Shown piece by piece: positions 25,332-34,473 of a stretch of DNA of 64,000 nt. A program made the translations under genes and the position numbers. Every line of letters begins with the position of its first letter. Position 1 is the first letter of the stretch. A model generated the notes under the pieces. That model searched no databases. It was given only the letters and a program-made list of their open reading frames with translations, and was not told where the DNA came from. The stretch covers positions 1 to 64,000 of the forward strand of contig JANQPX010000002.1 in assembly GCA_028285265.1 (NCBI GenBank). Reading direction: 5' to 3'. The DNA comes from Geminicoccaceae bacterium. Its GTDB lineage: Bacteria; Pseudomonadota; Alphaproteobacteria; Geminicoccales; Geminicoccaceae.

Positions 25332-25427
25332 GGCTAACGTCGGATATGAGAGCTCCAGACTGCAGAGCTCAAACGTCTGGGTTCAGCATGTCTTCGAAAT
25401 CGCCACGAGAGATGATTCGAAAGGCCG

Positions 25428-27344
25428 TCAGCGATTGCGATAGCCCTTTGCACCGCAACCGGTGATCCAACCGGCCCGAAGATCACGCTCGATCATCTCG
25501 GCATCTCTTTCTGATGGGTCACCATATCCACCTCCGGCCGGCGCGATGACTTCCACCTGATCGCCCCGGCGCACGATGGCGTTGGAGAATTTGCTCGCCG
25601 AGACCTTGCCGCTGTCCTCGCGAAAGTCCTTCCAGTCGTCGCTGCCAGCGCGGCGGATATGGATGCTGCCTTTCATGCCGGCTTCGCCACCGAACAGCCC
25701 CCAGGGTGCATTGACCTGCCTGTCGGACATGAAGGACAGCTTGAGTTCGTCGGCAAGGCAGGTCAGCGTCTTGCGCAGCGCAAGGCCGCCTCGATGTTTG
25801 CCCGGCCCACCGGAATCGGCGATGAATTCGTGGGAATCGACACGCCACGGAAAGCGTGTTTCGAAAACCTCGACCGGATTGAGCCTGGAGTTGCCGCTCA
25901 CAGCATTGCAGGCATTGTTGCCGTCCGCATGGCTTCTTCCGCCCCAACCCGGCACGGAGATGTCGTAGCAGACAATGTATTCGTCGGTGCGCGTGTTGTA
26001 CCCGCCGAACAGGAAGTTCGAGTGCGTGCCGCCATCGGCCGCGAAAGCCCGATCGGGTACCGCGGTGGACAGCGCGCCGATCACCGTGTGGCAGATCCGG
26101 ATATGGGTTTCGGTATTGCCGCCAACCTCGGCGGCAGGATAGTCCGCATTCACCAGGCGGCCGGGCGGGGCGACGATCTTGATCGGGCGGAAGCAGCCTG
26201 AGTTCTTCGGAATGGTCGGATCGGTCAGGTGGAGAATGGCATTGTAGCATGCCGCCCACGCCACCGAGAGCACTGCGTTTATCGGCCCGATCGCCTGCCC
26301 ATCGGTTTTGCGAAAATCAACAATGACGTCATCGTCACGTATGAAAACCTCGGCGGCGATCTTATAGGGGCGGTCGGAGATACCGTCATCCTCCATGAAA
26401 TCCTCGAAGGAATAGATGCCGCTCGGAAACTCATGAAGCTCCGTCCTCATCCTGGCTTCGGAATAGTCGAGCAGGTTGGCGATGGTCTTATCGAACTGCT
26501 GGATACCATATTCCGTTACGGTGTCCGCGTATCGCTCGGCGCCTAATTCGACGGCACTGATCATCGCGCGGAAGTCCCCGTAGTTTTGACGCGGTGTGCG
26601 GTAGTTCGCCAGCATCAGCTTCCAGATATCATCGACATCCTTGCCGCGCCGCTTGATCTTTACAGGCGGCACACGAAGTCCTTCGTGAAAAATCTCGGTG
26701 GCTTCGCTGGCGAAGGCGCCGGGGGCCATGCCACCGACTTCCGCCACATGGCCGATTGCAACCGAGTAACCGATGAACGTATCGGCGGCGAACACGGGCA
26801 TGACGAAGGTATGCTCCGGCGTATGCATGCCGCCGCGATAGGGATCGTTGTGGACAATGATATCGCCCGGTTCGAGCGATTCCTGCGGAATTTCCTGCGA
26901 GATCGTGTGAATCACCAGCGGCAGACCGCCGATCATGGACGGCTGGAAATCGCCGGTGGCGATCAGGTTTCCTTTCGTGTCGGCCAGGCCGCAGGTGAAA
27001 TCGAGGCCCTCGTTGAAGATCGTCGAATAGGAGGTCTTCATCAACGTAATGCCCATTTCCTTGGCGATCTGGACGAGCCTCGAATCGAGCACAGTCATGG
27101 CGAGCATGTCTTCCGGCGAACACGCGAATGCCGCGCCATCGCACTTCTTGGTCCATGATCCGACATCGGGTCGGGTGCCCTCATCGCGGCGGCGCTTTGC
27201 GTCCCAATCAACGCACCACTTCGAACAATAGATTTCCGACGCGCCTTCAATCTCGACTCTGATCGGCTCGCCGTAGAGCAAGACGCCGCAATTGGCGCAT
27301 TTGGCGTATTCCTCGAGATAGTATCCGTTCGGCGAAAACCTCAT
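25428..27344 (-). CDS. hyuB: Hydantoinase B/acetone carboxylase-type subunit with cysteine-rich N-terminus
   Basis: 638 residues. From about residue 80 onward it is a standard HyuB/oxoprolinase C-half protein: MLAMTVLDSRLVQIAKEMG, EGLDFTCGLADTKGNLIATGDF, VHNDPYRGGMHTPEHTFVMPVF, NADYPAAEVGGNTETHIRI, PAGGGYGDP. The first 50 residues are unusual, with CANCG (Cys16, Cys19) and YCSKWC (Cys40, Cys44), a CxxC...CxxxC arrangement that could bind zinc or iron. The ATG overlaps the hyuA stop by four bases, so the subunits are made together. The complex would hydrolyse or carboxylate a lactam, hydantoin or ketone with ATP; the substrate is open. Confidence 0.88.
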   Translation of the reverse strand: MRFSPNGYYLEEYAKCANCGVLLYGEPIRVEIEGASEIYCSKWCVDWDAKRRRDEGTRPDVGSWTKKCDGAAFACSPEDMLAMTVLDSRLVQIAKEMGITLMKTSYSTIFNEGLDFTCGLADTKGNLIATGDFQPSMIGGLPLVIHTISQEIPQESLEPGDIIVHNDPYRGGMHTPEHTFVMPVFAADTFIGYSVAIGHVAEVGGMAPGAFASEATEIFHEGLRVPPVKIKRRGKDVDDIWKLMLANYRTPRQNYGDFRAMISAVELGAERYADTVTEYGIQQFDKTIANLLDYSEARMRTELHEFPSGIYSFEDFMEDDGISDRPYKIAAEVFIRDDDVIVDFRKTDGQAIGPINAVLSVAWAACYNAILHLTDPTIPKNSGCFRPIKIVAPPGRLVNADYPAAEVGGNTETHIRICHTVIGALSTAVPDRAFAADGGTHSNFLFGGYNTRTDEYIVCYDISVPGWGGRSHADGNNACNAVSGNSRLNPVEVFETRFPWRVDSHEFIADSGGPGKHRGGLALRKTLTCLADELKLSFMSDRQVNAPWGLFGGEAGMKGSIHIRRAGSDDWKDFREDSGKVSASKFSNAIVRRGDQVEVIAPAGGGYGDPSERDAEMIERDLRAGWITGCGAKGYRNR

Positions 27345-29383
27345 CGCTCATCTCCACTCTCGACCGCCAGCAAGAGATTTCCATAGGCATCGACCGTGAG
27401 CCGATGACCCGGATGCAGCAGTGTAGCAGTCACGGCTTCTTCGACGATCGCGGGCCCATGGATGGTCAGTCCTGCGCCGATGCACTCGCGCTGATAGACC
27501 GGCGTGTCTCGCCAGCCCTGGGGAAACCGGACGCGGCGCTGGCCCAGCGGCTTCGGCAGGTTCTTACTCAAAGCGACCTTGGGCAGCGTCGGTTTCGGCA
27601 GACGACGGACGGCGATGACTTCGAGGTTCACCAACTCGATGACTTCGCCTGGAATGTTGAAGCCGAAACGCATTTGATGCGCGTCATGGAATGCGGCCCA
27701 AAGGTCGGCCACCGATGTTGCCGTGAATTCGGACACCGGGAACGGGATCGAAAGTTCATAGTTCTGGCCGTGATATCGCATTTCGATGTTGCGCTGGACG
27801 TTGGCGTAACCGTCGCCCCCCTGGCTTTGCAGCTGGTCGAAGCAGGCGGTCTCCAGTTCGCGAAGCGCTTTGGTCGCTTTCTCAAGGTTCATATGCTTCG
27901 ATGTCATCTGGATCGTGCGCTGGCGGTCGACCCTGGCATCCGTCGCAGTAAATCCGAACGCGGAGAATTGACCGGGATGAACCGGCACAATCGCGTCACA
28001 ACCGGCCATCTGGATCATTAGATCGCCGGCGTGAACCGGGCCGGCGCCACCGAAACACATCAGCCCGAACTTTAAGGGATCTTGACCCTTTTCGATCAGA
28101 ACGGTTCGGATTGCGCCCACCATGTGGTTGTTCACGATGGTGATGATCGCCAGCGCCGTTTCCTCTACGGACATGCGCAAGCTCCCCGACAGTCGGGCGA
28201 TGGCCCGGTATGCGCCCTCATGGTCGAGCCTGACTGAGCCGCCGAGGAAATTGTCGGGATTAATGCGCCCGAGAACCAGATTAGCGTCGGTGACTGTCGG
28301 CTGGGTGCCTCCTCGCCCATAGCACACCGGGCCGGGCCGCGCGCCGGCGCTTTGCGGACCGATCCGCAGGAGCCCGCCCTTGTCGATCCACGCGATCGAT
28401 CCGCCACCGGCCCCGACGGTACGCACATCCACCATCGGAATCTGAATGGGAACGCCCCATTCGATCTCGAAGTCGGTCGTGATCGATGCTTTGCCATCGA
28501 CGCACAAGGCGCAATCGGTTGATGTTCCACCCATGTCGACGGTGATGAAGTTGGCTGACTCCGTCAGGTCGCCGATAAACTGCGCTGCCACGACACCCCC
28601 AGTCGGTCCGGACAAGGTGATCTGGACCGGGGCCGCACATGCACCTTGAACTGAGGTCTGACCGCCGTTGGATTTTGTCACAACCAAGGTGGCGTTCGGA
28701 ACAGCATGTGCAAGCCTTTGCTCCAGCTTGGAGAGCTGGTTGGCGACGGTCGGCTTCACATAGGCATCGGCGATTGTCGTCGAAGCGCGCTCGTATTCCT
28801 TCCACTTCGGCAGGACCTCGAAAGAGGTCGAGATCGGAAGCTCTGGACATGCCTTCATGAAAAAGTCGCGCGCACGGATTTCGTGAACGGGATTTAGATA
28901 GGAGAAAAGGAAGGATATCGCGATCGCTTCCACATCGCTGTCATCCCGAATATTCTGCACGACCGCCTTCAGGTCGCCTTCTTCTATGGGAGTGATGATG
29001 TTGCCGTCGCAATCGATGCGCTCTGTAATTTCGTAGCACTGTTCTCGCGACACCAGCGGCTCGGGCTTTATCCATCTCGAATTGTAATGAAACCGTCGAT
29101 TTCCGCGTTGAATGAACGGAACGTCGCCAAATCCGCGCGTGGTGACAAAGGCGATTTTGGCGCCGTCACGCTCGAGCACTGTATTTGTGGCGATGGTGGT
29201 GCCAAGGCGGACCGCGGCAATCCGTTCCTTGTCAGCAAATTGCTCCAGGCCCTTGAGAATACCTTCGGCGGGATCGCCGCGTGTGGAGAAATCCTTCCAC
29301 ACTTCGACGTTCTTTGTTTCGCTATTGTAAGCGACAAAGTCCGTGAAAGTTCCCCCGACATCGACTCCGAGCACATACACCAT
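27341..29383 (-). CDS. hyuA: Hydantoinase A/5-oxoprolinase-type ATP-dependent subunit
   Basis: 680 residues with GGGAG before the ATG. HyuA signatures: GVDVGGTFTDFVAYNSETKN (ASKHA phosphate loop), LGTTIATNTVLERDGAKIAFVTTRGF, VDMGGTSTDCALCVDG, TVGAGGGSIAWIDKGGLLRIGPQSAGA and CFGGAGPVHAG. It is the ATP-hydrolysing partner of HyuB in the cytoplasm. Length and motif order are complete. It follows a lactonase gene on the same strand after 78 bases, and the regulator is not evident. Confidence 0.9.
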   Translation of the reverse strand: MVYVLGVDVGGTFTDFVAYNSETKNVEVWKDFSTRGDPAEGILKGLEQFADKERIAAVRLGTTIATNTVLERDGAKIAFVTTRGFGDVPFIQRGNRRFHYNSRWIKPEPLVSREQCYEITERIDCDGNIITPIEEGDLKAVVQNIRDDSDVEAIAISFLFSYLNPVHEIRARDFFMKACPELPISTSFEVLPKWKEYERASTTIADAYVKPTVANQLSKLEQRLAHAVPNATLVVTKSNGGQTSVQGACAAPVQITLSGPTGGVVAAQFIGDLTESANFITVDMGGTSTDCALCVDGKASITTDFEIEWGVPIQIPMVDVRTVGAGGGSIAWIDKGGLLRIGPQSAGARPGPVCYGRGGTQPTVTDANLVLGRINPDNFLGGSVRLDHEGAYRAIARLSGSLRMSVEETALAIITIVNNHMVGAIRTVLIEKGQDPLKFGLMCFGGAGPVHAGDLMIQMAGCDAIVPVHPGQFSAFGFTATDARVDRQRTIQMTSKHMNLEKATKALRELETACFDQLQSQGGDGYANVQRNIEMRYHGQNYELSIPFPVSEFTATSVADLWAAFHDAHQMRFGFNIPGEVIELVNLEVIAVRRLPKPTLPKVALSKNLPKPLGQRRVRFPQGWRDTPVYQRECIGAGLTIHGPAIVEEAVTATLLHPGHRLTVDAYGNLLLAVESGDER

Positions 29384-29461
29384 CGCGTTTGCTCCCGCCG
29401 ATCCAACTGCGATTCAAGAACGATTCATAAGGTGAAACCTTCGCTGCCCAAAAGAAATGCT

Positions 29462-30397
29462 CTAGTCGCTAAAGTAGGGCACCCCCTGGGCACCAACATA
29501 GGCCGCGTAGAGCGACGTCGTCCCGCAGATGTAGAGGCGATTGCGTTTAGGACCGCCAAAGCAAACATTGGCGACGGTTTCAGGAATCTTGATCTTGCCG
29601 ATAAGCGCGCCGTCGGGCGTGATGCAATGCACGCCATCGCGAGCGCTGCTCCAGATATTGCCATCAAGGTCTAGGCGGAAGCCGTCATAGAGTCCATCGT
29701 CACATACACTCAACACACCACCACCGCTAAGCGTTCCACCTGACAAGGAAAAGGCGCGGATGTGCCGCGGTCCGTCTTCGACATGGGTGGCGCCGGTATC
29801 GACGATGTAAAGGGTCGATTCATCAGGTGAAAACGCCAAGCCGTTGGGCTGCACCAAATCATCGGCAACGATGGTCACCTCGCCACTTCCTGGGTCGACC
29901 CGGTAAACATTGCTGGCGCCGATCTCTGATGGCGCCATGTCGCCCTCATATTGTCCATCGATGCCATAGGTCGGATCGGTGAACCATACGGCCCCGTCGC
30001 TGGAAACCACCACATCATTGGGCGAGTTCAATCGCTTGCCGCCGAAACTGTCGGCGATTACGGTAATCGACCCGTCATGATTGGTGCGGGTCACTCGGCG
30101 CCCGCGATGTTCGCAGCTGATCAGCCGTCCCTGCCGGTCTCGGGTGTGGCCATTGGTGTTATTGCACGGCGTTCGGTAGGTGGTGACCTCGCCGGTCATC
30201 TCGTCGTAGCGCTGAAGGCGGTCATTGGGGATATCGGAAAACAGCAGATATCGTCCGTCGCCGAAATAGGCTGGACCTTCAAGCCAACGCCCACCGTCCC
30301 ACAGTTTCTCCAAATGGGCGTTGAACAGGCAGTATCGGCGAAAAGATGGATCGATGATCTCAAAATGCGCGCCTAACATGGGCAACATCGGGTCCAT
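29462..30397 (-). CDS. SMP-30/gluconolactonase-family lactonase
   Basis: 311 residues with a strong GGGAGGTGA ribosome-binding site. Propeller motifs: LEGPAYFGDGRYLLFSDIPNDRL (metal Glu), NTNGHTRDRQGRLISCEHRGRRV, LNSPNDVVVSSDGAVWFTDPTYG (Asn/Asp) and DGLYDGFRLDLDGNIWSSARDGV (Asp). It differs clearly from the lactonase at 17654: longer, and gluconolactonase-like with the FTDPTYGI motif. It lies at the head of the hyuAB run and is divergent from the second Rbs-type importer, linking lactone hydrolysis with both. Confidence 0.87.
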   Translation of the reverse strand: MDPMLPMLGAHFEIIDPSFRRYCLFNAHLEKLWDGGRWLEGPAYFGDGRYLLFSDIPNDRLQRYDEMTGEVTTYRTPCNNTNGHTRDRQGRLISCEHRGRRVTRTNHDGSITVIADSFGGKRLNSPNDVVVSSDGAVWFTDPTYGIDGQYEGDMAPSEIGASNVYRVDPGSGEVTIVADDLVQPNGLAFSPDESTLYIVDTGATHVEDGPRHIRAFSLSGGTLSGGGVLSVCDDGLYDGFRLDLDGNIWSSARDGVHCITPDGALIGKIKIPETVANVCFGGPKRNRLYICGTTSLYAAYVGAQGVPYFSD

Positions 30398-30579
30398 GAT
30401 TTCACCTCCCTGCTTTGATTAATTGCCACCAAACGATTTGCAGCCAAATCCGCGTCAACGGTCAAGGGCCAAAGGCTGGCCGCCGCAATAGCCGCTTGGC
30501 GTACCTGTAGAATTCTGCCTTAATGAAAGCTCTTTCGCCAATCCCGTGATTAGCGAGACGACAAAAGAAGATGATGTCC

Positions 30580-30599
30580 GGTGGTGAGGTCACACCACC
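30580..30599 (+). promoter_or_regulatory. Inverted repeat just upstream of the second Rbs-type operon
   Basis: GGTGGTG (30580-30586) and CACCACC (30593-30599) are perfect 7-base arms around AGGTCA. It lies about ten bases before the GGGAGG ribosome-binding site of the binding-protein gene at 30623, in the 225-base divergent region. It could be an operator, or a 5'-leader hairpin controlling translation. Confidence 0.45.
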
Positions 30600-30622
30600 A
30601 CGACTGATAGGGAGGTTGTTTC

Positions 30623-31747
30623 ATGGGAAGAGTCTCAATGATCGCCGCAGCGGTCGGTATCGGCGCGCTTTTTGCCGTCAATGTCGCCAATGCACAGCCG
30701 GAAGTGGTTCCCGGACCCGGTCACAATCCTGAGTGCTTCGCGCCTTGGGCAGAAGATACACCCTACTTCAAGTGGGAAGCCCGCGAGGGGCCATTCAAAG
30801 TGGCCGTCGTGAATGGATTCGTCGGCAACATTTGGCGTATCCAGATGATCAAGACCGCTAAGGCTTACGCCTCGCAACCCGAGGTCGCCGAGAAGATCTC
30901 GGAATTCAAGGTGGTATCGACCGGCACGGATGCGGCCGCGCAGCTCGGCGCTATCGAGGACTTCATCAACCAGGGTTTTGACGCCATCGTCACGATTGCC
31001 GTCAGCCCGACAGGTTTTGACCGCGTCATCAGGCTGGCCAACCGCAACAATGTGGTGCTGGTGCCTTTCGACAATATTCTCGACACCCAAGACGTGATGA
31101 TGGTCAACGAAGACCAATTCGCCATGGGCGTGATGTCGGCGAATTGGATCGTCGAGCATATCGGCAACAGCGGCAAAGTGCTTGAGGTGCGCGGCTTGCC
31201 CGGCAACTCGGTCGACCGTGACCGCCATCTTGGCTTCCGCTCGATCGCCGAAGCGGACGGCAACGACTTCGAAATCGTCGAGGTGGTTGGTAATTGGGCG
31301 CCGGGCGATTCGCAGAAGGTGACCGCTGATGCGATCGCCGTGCACGGCCAGTTCGACGCGGTGTTCAGCCAGGGTGGCACTAATGGCACCGTGCAGGCGA
31401 TGATCGATGCTGGACATCCCTTCGTGCCCATCGCCGGCGAAGCGGAAAATGGATTCCGCAAGCAAATCGCCAATCATTCAGACGACGGACTGAAGGGCTT
31501 GAGTTATGGTCAATCGCCGGGCTTGGTAGCGATCGCAATGAAGGCTGCGCTCACCGCGCTTGAGGGCGAAGCGCTGCCTCAGCTGATTTCGGTGCCGATC
31601 CCGGTCGTCGACTACAATACGGTGGAAGATGGCGTTAACTTCTGGTCCGATCTCCCGGATGACTTCTTCACGCCCAACGAGTTCCCGCCCTGTGACGTGA
31701 ACATCACTGCGCCGGAAATCATGGCCAATACGGAAAGCGACGAATAA
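30623..31747 (+). CDS. Sugar-binding periplasmic protein, RbsB-like
   Basis: 374 residues with signal peptide MGRVSMIAAAVGIGALFAVNVANA (cleavage about residue 24). Type I binding-protein fold: FKVAVVNGFVGNIWRIQMIKTA, VVSTGTDAAAQLGAIEDFINQGFDAIVTIAVSPTGF, VLEVRGLPGNSVDRDRHLGFRSI, FDAVFSQGGTNGTVQAMIDAG. It has an additional N-terminal segment (PECFAPWAEDTPYFKW) and two cysteines that could form a disulfide in the periplasm. It serves the two-permease importer downstream. The ligand is unknown; context suggests a sugar handled through a lactone. Confidence 0.88.
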   Translation: MGRVSMIAAAVGIGALFAVNVANAQPEVVPGPGHNPECFAPWAEDTPYFKWEAREGPFKVAVVNGFVGNIWRIQMIKTAKAYASQPEVAEKISEFKVVSTGTDAAAQLGAIEDFINQGFDAIVTIAVSPTGFDRVIRLANRNNVVLVPFDNILDTQDVMMVNEDQFAMGVMSANWIVEHIGNSGKVLEVRGLPGNSVDRDRHLGFRSIAEADGNDFEIVEVVGNWAPGDSQKVTADAIAVHGQFDAVFSQGGTNGTVQAMIDAGHPFVPIAGEAENGFRKQIANHSDDGLKGLSYGQSPGLVAIAMKAALTALEGEALPQLISVPIPVVDYNTVEDGVNFWSDLPDDFFTPNEFPPCDVNITAPEIMANTESDE

Positions 31748-31771
31748 CGCGCGCTTCGCCCCGAAAAAGAA

Positions 31772-31802
31772 ACCGCCGGGCCCAGTTTGGCGGCCCGGCG
31801 GT
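31772..31802 (+). promoter_or_regulatory. Perfect 11-bp GC-rich stem-loop between binding-protein and ATPase genes
   Basis: ACCGCCGGGCC (31772-31782) pairs completely with GGCCCGGCGGT (31792-31802) around a nine-base loop. It lies 24 bases after the binding-protein stop and 38 bases before the ATPase start. An A-rich stretch (GAAAAAGAA) precedes it and no U-run follows it on the sense strand. On the sense strand it is best read as a partial terminator or mRNA stabiliser. Confidence 0.7.
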
Positions 31803-31839
31803 CCTTCCATTGCCCGCTTAGTGCCCGAGGGGCTTTGAT

Positions 31840-33420
31840 ATGGCAACCGACTCGCCCGCCCAACCAGAGAAAGCCGGCGGCGATTTTCTGACCATGCGCG
31901 GCATCAGCAAGTCGTATGGCGGCGTTCATGCGCTGACCGATGTCGACTTTTCCTGCCGCCTCGGATCGATCCATGCGGTGCTTGGCGAGAACGGCGCCGG
32001 AAAATCCACCTTGATCAAAATCATCTCAGGCGTGGTGCAGCCCGATACTGGCGAGATGAGGTTACAGGGCCAAGACGTTCAATTTCTGTCACCGCTGCAA
32101 GCATCCAAGAGCGGTGTTGTCTGCATTTTTCAAGAACTCTCGCTGATGCCAGATCTGTCGGTGGCCGACAATATTTCGATCACCGAACCGCCACGGAACA
32201 GGCTAGGTTTGATCGATGACAGGGCATTACGTCGCCGCGCTGAAGAATTGCTGGCGCGGGTCGGTTGCGAGGACATCAATCCGCGCGAGCAAGTCTCCAA
32301 CCTTCCCTTGTCCAGGCGTCAGATGGTGGAGATCGCCAAGGCGCTTGGCCGGGAACCGCAGCTTTTGATCCTCGACGAGGCTACCTCAGCCTTGACCAGT
32401 TCTGATGTGGAAAAGGTCTACGCCATTTTGCACCAACTCCGCGATGATGGTCTTGCCCTTTTGTACATCTCGCATCGCATGCATGAGATCGAGGAGCTTG
32501 CCGATACCAGCTCAGTGTTTCGAAACGGGCGCCATATCGAGACCTTCGCTAAGGGCACGCACAGTGACGAAGAAATCGTGCAATTGATGATCGGCCGCGA
32601 CATGGAGCATGTCTATCCGTCGAAGCCAACTCGCGACGCACCTCCTGAGCCGGGCCTCGAAGTCCGTCATTTGAGCTGGCCGCCGATGTTGACCGATATC
32701 AGCTTTTCGGTCGGCCGCGGCGAGATCATCGGTATCGGTGGGCTCGATGGTCAAGGTCAGCGGGAGTTGCTCCTAGCGCTGTTCGGCGTGTTGCGCGGGG
32801 TCAGTGGCGAGATATTGATCGACGGCCAACCAGCGCGTGTCGGCAGTCCTGCTGATGCCAAATCAGACCGATACGGCATGGCGCTGATCCCAGAGGATCG
32901 CAAGACTGAAGGACTGATGCTTCCCATGGGCGTGGCCGACAATATTTCGCTGGCGGCGCTTCCGAACTTGACGAGCGGTGTCACCATCGATCGGTCCGCA
33001 GAAACGCAAAAGATCCAGGAAATCGTCGACCGAGTACAAATCAAGGTGGGCGATCTGGACAATCCGGTGGCCACATTGTCCGGCGGCAACCAACAAAAGG
33101 TGGTGATCGGCAAATGGCTCCTGACTGGCGCGCGCATCGTTTTGCTCAATGATCCGACACGCGGCATCGACGTTGGCACCAAGCAGGAACTGTACCGATT
33201 GTTCCGCGAACTGGCAGACGCCGATACGGCGATCCTGTTCTACACCACCGACTACGATGAACTGATTGGCTGCTGCGATCGGGTGTTCATCCTTTACGAC
33301 GGCGCCATCGTTCGAGAGCTGAGGGGCGACGACATCACGGAGACCAATATCGTATCGAGCTCGCTCAATCTTCCGACCGGCGATGACGGCGGGTCTGATC
33401 AAGCGCGAGGTCATTCATGA
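31840..33420 (+). CDS. Sugar ABC importer ATPase, RbsA-type, with degenerate second site
   Basis: 526 residues with two fused nucleotide-binding halves. First half: Walker A GENGAGKST, degenerate signature NLPLSRRQM, Walker B LILDEATSALTSSD. Second half: GGLDGQGQREL in place of Walker A, signature LSGGNQQKVVIGKW, and Walker B IVLLNDPTRGIDVG, in which the usual Asp-Glu reads Asn-Asp. It energises the two permeases encoded next; its stop overlaps the first by four bases (ATGA). The N-terminal extension MATDSPAQPEKAGGDF is slightly longer than usual. Confidence 0.88.
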   Translation: MATDSPAQPEKAGGDFLTMRGISKSYGGVHALTDVDFSCRLGSIHAVLGENGAGKSTLIKIISGVVQPDTGEMRLQGQDVQFLSPLQASKSGVVCIFQELSLMPDLSVADNISITEPPRNRLGLIDDRALRRRAEELLARVGCEDINPREQVSNLPLSRRQMVEIAKALGREPQLLILDEATSALTSSDVEKVYAILHQLRDDGLALLYISHRMHEIEELADTSSVFRNGRHIETFAKGTHSDEEIVQLMIGRDMEHVYPSKPTRDAPPEPGLEVRHLSWPPMLTDISFSVGRGEIIGIGGLDGQGQRELLLALFGVLRGVSGEILIDGQPARVGSPADAKSDRYGMALIPEDRKTEGLMLPMGVADNISLAALPNLTSGVTIDRSAETQKIQEIVDRVQIKVGDLDNPVATLSGGNQQKVVIGKWLLTGARIVLLNDPTRGIDVGTKQELYRLFRELADADTAILFYTTDYDELIGCCDRVFILYDGAIVRELRGDDITETNIVSSSLNLPTGDDGGSDQARGHS

Positions 33421-34463
33421 AGACCTTGCGTTTGCTGATCGGTCAAAATCTCGGCCTGTTGCTGGCCGTCGGCATGTTTGCCGTCTTGTATTCGATCTAT
33501 GTGTCGATGCATCCAAATTACGGCATGAACGTTGTCAATCAGAACGGCAATGAAATGCTGGCTCTGATCTTCGTCTCGATGGCGCAGACCATGGCGGTGC
33601 TCGTTGGTGGACTTGATCTTTCAGTCGGCCCGTTGATGACCCTGACCAACACCGTTGGCTCCCACGTCATGGCCGGATCGGGCGGCAGTATTACACTCGG
33701 GGTTATCGCCTGCCTTATGGTCGGCACCGCTGGCGGATTCATGAATGGGCTGATCATCGTCTACGGTCGCATCCAGCCGATCATCGCCACGCTTGCCACT
33801 GGAGCCATCTTCATCGGCTTGGCGCTATTCCTCCGTCCAACACCGGGTGGCATTGTCGACGGCGACGTCGCCTGGGCATTCACCAATGATATCAACGAGC
33901 TCGGTTATACCTTTGGCTGGTGGGAGGATTTGGGTTGGATGGGAAAGCTGCCGATGCAGCTGTTCATTCTGTCGGCGGTCGTCCTTCTGGTATGGATCCC
34001 GTTTCGCCGTACCGCCACCGGCAGAGGTTGCTACGCCATCGGGTCTGCGGAAGGGGCGGCCTTTATGTCCGGTGTCCAGGTCGATCGTTGCAAGATCGCA
34101 GCCTTTACCATGGGCGGCTTTTTTGCCGGATGCGCCGGCGTGTACTTAACCTTGCAAATGGGCTCGGGCAACGCTGATGCACCACAAGCGGCGGAATACA
34201 CGTTGCGCTCTATCGCTGCCGTGGTCATCGGCGGCACCTCTCTCTATGGCGGCACCGGCGGCGTGATCGGCACGATTTTCGGCGCCATGGTGCTTCGGGC
34301 AATCTCATTCCTGTTCCGCGTCGTTCCGGAAGAATCCACGTTCGGCTTCATCGCCAATCCGCTGCTGCAGCCGCTGTTCGAGGGCATCATTCTTCTGGTC
34401 GCCGTCAGTCTGGGCGCAGCGCGGGTGTTCCGCGTGCGCAATCGACTGTCGCTGTTCACGTAG
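33417..34463 (+). CDS. Sugar ABC importer permease 1, RbsC-type
   Basis: 348 residues with multiple hydrophobic segments beginning LLIGQNLGLLLAVGMFAVLYSIY. Motifs MAVLVGGLDLSVGPLMTL, MNGLIIVYGRIQPIIATLATGAI, YAIGSAEGAAFMSGVQVDRCK and RSIAAVVIGGTSLYGGTGGVIGTIFGA identify the family. It has an insertion around residues 145-175 (PGGIVDGDVAWAFTNDINELGY, GWWEDLGW) in a periplasmic loop. It is followed after ten bases by a second, different permease, implying a heterodimeric channel. Confidence 0.88.
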   Translation: MKTLRLLIGQNLGLLLAVGMFAVLYSIYVSMHPNYGMNVVNQNGNEMLALIFVSMAQTMAVLVGGLDLSVGPLMTLTNTVGSHVMAGSGGSITLGVIACLMVGTAGGFMNGLIIVYGRIQPIIATLATGAIFIGLALFLRPTPGGIVDGDVAWAFTNDINELGYTFGWWEDLGWMGKLPMQLFILSAVVLLVWIPFRRTATGRGCYAIGSAEGAAFMSGVQVDRCKIAAFTMGGFFAGCAGVYLTLQMGSGNADAPQAAEYTLRSIAAVVIGGTSLYGGTGGVIGTIFGAMVLRAISFLFRVVPEESTFGFIANPLLQPLFEGIILLVAVSLGAARVFRVRNRLSLFT

Positions 34464-34473
34464 CTAGGGGTCG

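Noticed and set aside
31772-31802. Strong intrinsic terminator ending the binding-protein transcript
   Set aside because: The stem is strong but there is no U-tract on the sense strand and the next genes of the same importer follow, so a full terminator is unlikely.
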